7,569 nt of DNA from Phycisphaerales bacterium. GTDB lineage: Bacteria > Pseudomonadota > Gammaproteobacteria > Competibacterales > Competibacteraceae. Below the pieces are notes generated by a model that did no database searches, had not been told where the DNA came from, and saw nothing but the letters and a program-made list of their open reading frames with translations. Of this stretch, positions 1 through 4,700 are shown piece after piece (position 1 is the stretch's first letter; the number at the start of each line of letters is the position of its first letter). The stretch spans positions 1-7,569 of the forward strand of contig JACSSB010000322.1 of assembly GCA_014879435.1 (NCBI GenBank). The letters run 5' to 3'. The translations under genes were made by a program, and so were the position numbers.

Positions 1-143
1 CTCCTTCATCGCGCATAGCAGACCTCAATAACAAAATGGGATTCCAGAGTTTAAAAGTATGGCATGTTCTAGCCTGAGTGCACAGCGACGATCAGCGAAT
101 TATTAACGCTTAAAAATCAATGTTATTAGCTCATTAATACATC

Positions 144-164
144 AAAATATTATCGGGATATTTT
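144..164. promoter_or_regulatory. Interrupted palindrome upstream of aroD, possible operator
   Basis: AAAATAT at 144-150 and its exact reverse complement ATATTTT at 158-164 flank the 7-base spacer TATCGGG. The element contains a T-N11-A spacing (148 and 160), the geometry of many LysR-type regulator boxes, and it covers the place where the -35 box of the downstream promoter should be. It could be an operator, but the region is AT-rich and a 7-bp AT inverted repeat can arise by chance. No regulator gene is present in the window. Confidence 0.3.
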
Positions 165-183
165 TATTCATCATCACTATAAT
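155..183 (+). promoter_or_regulatory. Candidate sigma70 promoter for aroD operon
   Basis: A perfect -10 hexamer TATAAT lies at 178-183. With a 17-base spacer the -35 position would be 155-160 (GGGATA), which matches consensus at only three of six bases. A strong -10 with a poor -35 would fit a promoter that needs an activator, and the palindrome at 144-164 sits at that point. Transcription would start near 190, giving a leader of about 45 bases. Confidence 0.45.
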
Positions 184-224
184 GAAACGGTATTTCACAT
201 AATAAAACAAACCACTGTGAGGCT

Positions 225-230
225 AAGGAG
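225..230 (+). promoter_or_regulatory. Ribosome binding site of aroD
   Basis: AAGGAG ends five bases before the ATG at 236. It is a near-consensus Shine-Dalgarno site and supports this start codon. Confidence 0.75.
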
Positions 231-235
231 TTGCA

Positions 236-1015
236 ATGTTATTTTCCAAACCGATTACCCTCGTGCATAAGCCCTTCACCGCAGAGCGGGAGCCGCTGGT
301 TTGCACCCCATTAGTCGGCGCGACCGAGGATGCCATCCAGCGCGAATTGGCCGCGATCCTACCTAAACAGCCGGATTTATTAGAATGGCGGGTCGATTTT
401 TTTTCTGGCATCGCTGACAGCGACCGTGTGGTCGCGCTAAGTCGGACCCTCCAGCAGCAAACGGACATCCCTATCCTTTTTACCCGGCGTTCGATACGTG
501 AAGGGGGTCAACCGATTCCACTGAACGAAGCCCAGGTATTTGCCCTATATGCCGCCGTTTGTGGTGCGGGTGGCGTGGATTTGTTCGATTATGAATTGAG
601 TGTTGAGCCATCCTATTTCCGCCAAGCGGTGGCTTTGGCCAAAGACACCGGCTGTCGTCTAGTTGCGTCCTATCATAATTTTCAAGAAACCCCAGATGCC
701 GCCACATTGATCGCCAAATTCGTTGCCATGGAGCAAGCGGGGGCCGATGTCGCCAAGATCGCGGTGATGCCGAAGGAATTGCGTGATGTACTGACCTTGC
801 TCGATGCCACGTTGACAGCGCGCAACACTATCGCGCTACCGATCATCAGCATGGCGATGGGTGCTTACGGTTCACTCACGCGCTTGTTTGGCTGGATGTT
901 TGGCTCGTCGGTCAGTTTCGCAGTGGGCGAGAGCAGTTCCGCACCAGGGCAAATTCCCATCGAGCAGCTCAATACCGTGGTTGCCATTCTGCAACAGGCT
1001 TTAAAAGGGCAATGA
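236..1015 (+). CDS. aroD: Type I 3-dehydroquinate dehydratase
   Basis: A class I (Schiff-base) 3-dehydroquinate dehydratase, a cytoplasmic enzyme that removes water from 3-dehydroquinate to give 3-dehydroshikimate, the third step of the shikimate pathway. At 259 residues it is close to the usual length of about 250. Visible active-site features, matched from memory to the E. coli enzyme, are Glu50 and Arg52 in EWRVDF, Arg85 and Glu89 in FTRRSIREGG, the catalytic His147 in SYHNFQETP, the Schiff-base Lys174 in ADVAKIAVMP, Arg216 in GSLTRLFG, and Ser235 and Gln239 in the SAPGQ loop near the C-terminus. All key residues are present, so the enzyme is expected to be active. The start is supported by AAGGAG at 225. 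It is the first gene of a run with two permeases; the next start is 16 bases downstream. Such an operon is unusual for a purely biosynthetic aroD and could point to quinate or shikimate use (inference). Confidence 0.95.
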   Translation: MLFSKPITLVHKPFTAEREPLVCTPLVGATEDAIQRELAAILPKQPDLLEWRVDFFSGIADSDRVVALSRTLQQQTDIPILFTRRSIREGGQPIPLNEAQVFALYAAVCGAGGVDLFDYELSVEPSYFRQAVALAKDTGCRLVASYHNFQETPDAATLIAKFVAMEQAGADVAKIAVMPKELRDVLTLLDATLTARNTIALPIISMAMGAYGSLTRLFGWMFGSSVSFAVGESSSAPGQIPIEQLNTVVAILQQALKGQ

Positions 1016-1031
1016 CGGTATATCTCTGGGC

Positions 1032-1973
1032 ATGGCGTATCAGCGCACAGTTGAAATCACCATGACAGATCAAGCAGCTGCCTCAATGCGCTTGCTGCGT
1101 GGTAGCTTGTGGATGCTGGCAGCGGGTTTTTTATTTGCCTTGATGGGCGCGTTGGTCAAGCTGGGCGCACGGGACTTCTCTTTTGCCGAGTTGGCGTTCT
1201 ATCGCTCGGCATTCGGCTTGCTTGTGCTTTTGCCGGGGATCATGTTTGGACAAAAACGCCTGCGCACACCGTATTGGCGTTGGCATCTGTCTCGCGGTCT
1301 ACTCGGCACCACAGGGCTGTTTCTATACTTCTTCGCCATTTCTACTTTACCGCTGGCGACCGCCGTGACTTTGAACTACACCGCGCCTCTGTTTCTGACC
1401 GTGCTGAGTCTGTTGACCTTACGGGTCCGTCCTAATCTGCTGTTAATTGGCGGAATCGTACTGGGCTTTATCGGTGTAGTGTTCTTGTTGCAACCCACGC
1501 TGGACAGCCAATTGCTGGTTCCGGCATTGCTGGGATTGGCCGGCGGTTTGTGCAGTGGCTTGGCTTTTTTCAGCACTCGCGAACTGGGACAACGCGGCGA
1601 ACCGCCCTGGCGCGTGGTGTTTTATTTCTCGGTGGTCTCGACCGTCGTAGCAAGCGGTTGGCTGCTGTGGCATGGCATGCATGCTCCCAGTCTAGCCTCG
1701 ATTCCAGCGTTACTTGGCATCGGCATCTGTGCCACGTTGGCGCAACTGGCGATGACACGGGCTTACAAGGACGGTCATGTGTTGATCGTCGGCAGCTTGA
1801 GTTATTCGACTGTTGCCTTTACCAGCCTGCTGGGAATTTTGTTGTGGCACGAATGGCTGGTTTCGGAAGAATGGCTGGGATTGGGGCTGATCGTCGCCAG
1901 CGGAGTGATCGCCACCCTGGGTTCAAATCGCTCAATCCTGCCAAAGAGTAACAACGAGCGCACAGCGAGCTGA
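1032..1973 (+). CDS. DMT/EamA-family permease
   Basis: An inner-membrane permease of the drug/metabolite transporter superfamily with two EamA repeats (about residues 24-153 and 165-296), each with roughly five hydrophobic helices. Family-like segments include the helix around FAISTLPLATAVTLNYTAPLF-type residues 101-121 and, in the second repeat, TRAYKDGH (242-249) followed by a Ser/Thr-rich helix and LLWHE (270-274). The length of 313 fits the family (about 280-310). Substrates of the family range from amino acids to nucleosides and metabolites and cannot be read from the sequence. It lies 16 bases after aroD and 4 bases before the AEC permease, so it is probably co-transcribed. The start is uncertain: no good ribosome binding site precedes the ATG at 1032, and in-frame ATGs at 1062 (MTDQAAAS) and 1086 would give more typical N-termini. 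Confidence 0.88.
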   Translation: MAYQRTVEITMTDQAAASMRLLRGSLWMLAAGFLFALMGALVKLGARDFSFAELAFYRSAFGLLVLLPGIMFGQKRLRTPYWRWHLSRGLLGTTGLFLYFFAISTLPLATAVTLNYTAPLFLTVLSLLTLRVRPNLLLIGGIVLGFIGVVFLLQPTLDSQLLVPALLGLAGGLCSGLAFFSTRELGQRGEPPWRVVFYFSVVSTVVASGWLLWHGMHAPSLASIPALLGIGICATLAQLAMTRAYKDGHVLIVGSLSYSTVAFTSLLGILLWHEWLVSEEWLGLGLIVASGVIATLGSNRSILPKSNNERTAS

Positions 1974-1977
1974 GAAC

Positions 1978-2934
1978 ATGCTGGACATTCTGGCGATTAC
2001 CGGACCGATCTATCTCACTATCCTGATCGGTGCGACGGCGGTACATGTCGGTTTATTTAAAAAAGCCGACATGCTGCCCCTGGGTAAGTTCGTTCTTTAT
2101 CTGGCATTGCCGTGCCTGATCTTCAATGCTCTGTCCCAGCGCGATTTCCAGCAAATCCTCAACCTCACTTATCTGAGCAGTTATGCAACAGGGACGCTGC
2201 TTGTGATCGGCTTAGGTTTACTGTGGGCACGATGCGTGACCGGCTTGCCCACAGTAGCCAGCATCTATGTCGCGATGGGTATGTCTTGCCCAAACAGCGG
2301 CTTTGTTGGCTTTCCGGTATTGTTGCTGACCTTGCCGATGGCGGCACCCACTGCTTTCGCGCTGAATTTACTAGCTGAGAATCTGTTGGTAATTTCGATG
2401 CTGCTGCTGATGGCGGAAACAGCAGCCCACGCGGGGGCTGAACGCCGCCACATCTTCGGCCAATTGCTTCGTCGCTTGGTTTTTAATCCACTGATTTTGG
2501 CAATAATCGCAGGCGGAATCGCTGCTTGGTGCCAATGGCGACCACCGGAACCGATCAGTCGCACCATCACCTTATTCGCTCAAGCCAGCATTGCGCTATC
2601 GTTACTGGTGATCGGCGGCACGCTGGTCGGCCTGCCGCTCAAAGGCATGCAGCGGCAGGTGATTCCGATCATGTTGGGTAAACTAATCGTACATCCGCTG
2701 GCGGTGTTCGCAGCATTACGACTCTATACTGCTTTAGGCATCGGTCACCTTTCGACCGAGTTACAACAGGCTATGGTTTTGCTAGCGGCAATGCCGACCA
2801 TGAGTATTTATCCGATTCTGGCACAACGCCATGGCCTGGATGGCGTCAGCGCTGCGGCGTTGCTGGCAACAACGCTCGGCTCTTTCTTTACCCTGAATAT
2901 ATTGATCTGGTTGATCCATACCGGCTGGATTTGA
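1978..2934 (+). CDS. AEC-family permease (auxin efflux carrier-like)
   Basis: A 318-residue inner-membrane protein of the AEC (auxin efflux carrier) family, with about ten hydrophobic helices in two halves. Characteristic segments are YLALPCLIFNAL (41-52) in the second helix, CPNSGFVGFPV (104-114) in the unwound helix region, GKLIVHPLAVF (234-244), and MPTMSIYPILAQRHG (272-286). Bacterial members include malate/malonate carriers (MdcF, MleP) and many uncharacterised permeases for organic anions. A carboxylate substrate is plausible but not shown. The gene starts 4 bases after the DMT permease stop, which suggests translational coupling; only a weak GAG-containing site precedes the ATG. Its place in an operon with a dehydroquinate dehydratase makes a cyclic carboxylate such as quinate or shikimate worth testing (inference). 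Confidence 0.9.
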   Translation: MLDILAITGPIYLTILIGATAVHVGLFKKADMLPLGKFVLYLALPCLIFNALSQRDFQQILNLTYLSSYATGTLLVIGLGLLWARCVTGLPTVASIYVAMGMSCPNSGFVGFPVLLLTLPMAAPTAFALNLLAENLLVISMLLLMAETAAHAGAERRHIFGQLLRRLVFNPLILAIIAGGIAAWCQWRPPEPISRTITLFAQASIALSLLVIGGTLVGLPLKGMQRQVIPIMLGKLIVHPLAVFAALRLYTALGIGHLSTELQQAMVLLAAMPTMSIYPILAQRHGLDGVSAAALLATTLGSFFTLNILIWLIHTGWI

Positions 2935-2957
2935 ATCTATTTTTTCGGTGAAAACCC

Positions 2958-2967
2958 TTGTATACAA
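2958..2967. promoter_or_regulatory. Palindromic operator candidate, GntR/FCD-like
   Basis: The perfect 10-base palindrome TTGTATACAA overlaps the putative -35 box of the dctP promoter. Palindromes of this type (ATTGTATACAAT and relatives) are known operators of FCD-type GntR repressors such as the malonate regulator MdcY; this is from memory of the family. The position fits repression by blocking RNA polymerase. A second inverted repeat, ATAGAA-N5-TTCTAT at 2967-2983, lies directly beside it and reaches into the -10 box. No GntR-type gene is present in the window, so the regulator is unidentified. Confidence 0.45.
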
Positions 2968-2986
2968 TAGAACTGAATTCTATATT
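2958..2986 (+). promoter_or_regulatory. Candidate sigma70 promoter of dctP
   Basis: TTGTAT at 2958-2963 (three of six matches to the -35 consensus, including TTG) is separated by exactly 17 bases from TATATT at 2981-2986 (five of six matches to the -10 consensus). The start would be near 2993, within the 96-base gap between the AEC permease and dctP. The good spacing and AT-rich context support a separate promoter for dctP. A weaker alternative uses TACAAT at 2963-2968 as the -10. Confidence 0.5.
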
Positions 2987-3014
2987 TTGTTAAATTCTTT
3001 ATTCCGTAGAAACC

Positions 3015-3021
3015 AAAGGAG
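3015..3021 (+). promoter_or_regulatory. Ribosome binding site of dctP
   Basis: AAAGGAG lies nine bases before the ATG at 3031. Two ATG codons are in tandem (3031 and 3034); the spacing favours the first, and the choice changes the protein by only one residue. Confidence 0.75.
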
Positions 3022-3030
3022 TCATCCATA

Positions 3031-4035
3031 ATGATGAAAAAATACCTATTACAATCGATAGTTATTCTCGTCACTGTATTTACGGCGGGAGCCGTGCAGG
3101 CGGAGATCACAGCACGCAAAATTAAGCTAGGCATTCAAAACCCCAAAGGTCATCCGATGGAGGTCAGTGCCAAAAAATTAGCGGAGCTCATTGCCACCAA
3201 ATCGAATGACAAAATCAAGATCAGGGTATTTTCGGGCGGACAGCTAGGTGGTGACCTACAGACTGTTTCTGCATTACAAGGCGGCGTCACCGAAATGACT
3301 GTGCTGAATTCCGGTATCTTGGGCGCGCAGGTCAAGGATTTCGAAGTCTACGATTTTCCCTTTGTATTTGAGAATAACAAGGAAGCCGATGCTGTACTCG
3401 ACGGCGATTTTGGTAAGAACCTGCATGCCAAATTGGAAGATAAAGGCATCGTTGGTTTGGGTTACTGGGATCTGGGCTTTCGCAACATCACCAATAACCG
3501 GCGGCCAATCAAGACCCTGGAGGATATTGCTGGGCTGAAGCTGCGCGTCATTCCCAACCCCATCAATATCGATTGGGTCAGCGCCTTGGGAGCCAATCCG
3601 GTATCGCTGGCCTTTCCTGAGGTTTATACCGCGCTAGAGCAGAAAGCCATCGACGGCCAAGAAAATCCGATTACGGTTATTTATGCGAATAAGATGAATG
3701 AAGTACAAAAATACCTAACCCTAACCCGCCATCAGTACAATCCGCAGTCCGTCATCATCAGCAAGAAAGTGTGGGACACCTTCAGCCCAGAAGAAAAACA
3801 GCTCTTCAAGGATGCCGTGGCCGAAGTCACCCTTTTCCAACGCCAATTGTCGCGTGAGCAAGAGCAAGTGGCGCTGCAGAAACTGAAAGAATCGGGCATG
3901 GAGATCAATGAGCTGCCGCCGGCAGAAATGGCCAAGTTCCGGGAAAAGGTCGCGCCGGTCGTCGAAAAATACTCCAGTGCTATCCCTGAAACCGCTGCCG
4001 CACTCAAGGCGGAACTGGCTAAACAGCGTCAATAA
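3031..4035 (+). CDS. dctP: TRAP transporter solute-binding protein, DctP family
   Basis: A periplasmic solute receptor of a TRAP (tripartite ATP-independent periplasmic) transporter. Residues 1-24 form a signal peptide: MMKKY, a hydrophobic stretch, then AVQA before Glu25, a typical signal peptidase I site. The mature part shows the DctP-fold landmarks: KLGIQNPKGHPM (32-43), FSGGQLGGD (67-75), YDFPFVFEN (107-115), GFRNITNNRRPIKTLEDIAG (149-168), then LRV with Arg172, the residue that usually pairs with the ligand carboxylate, and DGQENP (208-213). The length of 334 is typical. The ligand is probably a carboxylic acid but cannot be named. The gene has its own promoter and is followed by a hairpin. 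No DctQ or DctM membrane subunit is next to it, so it is an orphan receptor here. The next gene is a type II dehydroquinate dehydratase, hinting at a quinate/shikimate-like ligand (inference). Confidence 0.93.
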   Translation: MMKKYLLQSIVILVTVFTAGAVQAEITARKIKLGIQNPKGHPMEVSAKKLAELIATKSNDKIKIRVFSGGQLGGDLQTVSALQGGVTEMTVLNSGILGAQVKDFEVYDFPFVFENNKEADAVLDGDFGKNLHAKLEDKGIVGLGYWDLGFRNITNNRRPIKTLEDIAGLKLRVIPNPINIDWVSALGANPVSLAFPEVYTALEQKAIDGQENPITVIYANKMNEVQKYLTLTRHQYNPQSVIISKKVWDTFSPEEKQLFKDAVAEVTLFQRQLSREQEQVALQKLKESGMEINELPPAEMAKFREKVAPVVEKYSSAIPETAAALKAELAKQRQ

Positions 4036-4045
4036 TCTGAACCTT

Positions 4046-4069
4046 CAGGCCGATGCACAAATCGGCCTG
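4046..4069 (+). terminator. Hairpin after dctP, possible terminator or attenuator
   Basis: A perfect 9-bp stem, CAGGCCGAT (4046-4054) with ATCGGCCTG (4061-4069), closes a 6-base loop GCACAA, starting 11 bases after the dctP stop. The stem is strong, but the following bases TCCTCTGTTAT contain no clean T run, so intrinsic termination may be weak or partial. It could instead protect the 3' end of the dctP message and lower expression of the downstream gene, as stem-loops often do after binding-protein genes. Confidence 0.55.
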
Positions 4070-4152
4070 TCCTCTGTTATCACCCCATTAAAATACAGCT
4101 CGGCGGGGCACAACCCGCGCCACCGCCGGACGCTCATTCGGTTATCCGTTCC

Positions 4153-4157
4153 AGGAG
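4153..4157 (+). promoter_or_regulatory. Ribosome binding site of the type II dehydroquinase gene
   Basis: AGGAG lies seven bases before the ATG at 4165 and supports that start, which also places the first residues (MKVLMLHG) where the family begins. Confidence 0.7.
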
Positions 4158-4164
4158 TTCCGCG

Positions 4165-4611
4165 ATGAAAGTGCTCATGCTCCATGGCATCAACCACAAT
4201 ATGTTCGGCAAGCGTGACCCAAAGCAGTACGGGACGATTACTCTCGACGAGATCGACGCCCGATTACGCGAACTAGGCCAAGAATTGGGTGTTGCGGTTG
4301 AAAGCTTTCAGACTAACCATGAAGGCGAGATGGTCGAACGCATCCACCAAGCTTATTTCGATCAAATCGATGCCGTGCTGATCAATGCTGGGGCGTGGAC
4401 GCATTACAGCTACGGGATTCGCGACGCGCTAGCGATCCTGACCTGCCCCATCGTCGAATTGCACATGTCCAACATCCACGCCCGCGAGGAATTTCGCCAC
4501 CATTCGGTATTCGCCGAAATCGCGCAGGGCCAGATCAGCGGTTTCGGAGTAGATAGCTATTTGATCGCGCTGCGAACGGCGGTCAGCCACGCGAAGGCGG
4601 GCCGCTCCTGA
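4165..4611 (+). CDS. aroQ: Type II 3-dehydroquinate dehydratase, divergent
   Basis: A 148-residue class II 3-dehydroquinate dehydratase, a small flavodoxin-like enzyme that is usually a dodecamer. It catalyses the same reaction as AroD by an unrelated fold and an anti elimination. Catalytic landmarks, compared with the M. tuberculosis enzyme from memory, are Asn10, Arg17 and catalytic Tyr22 in GKRDPKQYG, Asn74 and His80 in NAGAWTHYS, Asp87 in IRDAL, and His100 in ELHMSNIHAREEFRHHS, with Arg107 and Arg111. The core motif around 98-114 is nearly canonical. The N-terminal loop is not: the usual LNGPNLNLLG reads LHGINHNMFG here. The gene follows dctP after 129 bases that contain a strong hairpin. 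Because a complete type I enzyme lies about 3 kb upstream, this one may serve a catabolic or specialised role. Quinate pathways in several bacteria use type II enzymes (established); its use for that here is inference. Confidence 0.9.
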   Translation: MKVLMLHGINHNMFGKRDPKQYGTITLDEIDARLRELGQELGVAVESFQTNHEGEMVERIHQAYFDQIDAVLINAGAWTHYSYGIRDALAILTCPIVELHMSNIHAREEFRHHSVFAEIAQGQISGFGVDSYLIALRTAVSHAKAGRS

Positions 4612-4700
4612 CCCACGCCGACTTTGAAAAGAAATTCGTCCAAGGATGGACTTAAAATTCGGAGGTTTTTAAGAAAGGGTTGGGGCTGGAATAGGAATGA

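Noticed and set aside
1550..1951. Open frame of 133 codons on the + strand inside the DMT permease
   Set aside because: It is a shifted-frame shadow of the permease; the product is Arg/Cys/His-rich, with no recognisable family and no ribosome binding site.
2942..2954. TTTTC-GGT-GAAAA stem as terminator after the AEC permease
   Set aside because: The stem is five pairs, mostly A-T, with a 3-base loop and no T run after it; too weak to call.
3721..4032. Minus-strand open frame of 103 codons opposite dctP
   Set aside because: It lies entirely antisense to a well-supported gene, and its composition is what a mirrored DctP coding frame would give.
3908..4168. Open frame of 86 codons covering the dctP end and the following gap
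   Set aside because: It overlaps the dctP end in another frame, is Ser/Arg-rich and low in complexity, and carries no family signal. The hairpin and leader explain the gap better.
4624..4658. Promoter for hsdR with TTGAAA at 4624-4629 and TAAAAT at 4653-4658
   Set aside because: The spacer is 23 bases, too long for sigma70, and no good -10 lies at the right distance.
4661..4665. GGAGG as ribosome binding site of hsdR
   Set aside because: It is about 35 bases before the ATG at 4701, and no suitable start codon in the hsdR frame lies at the correct distance from it.
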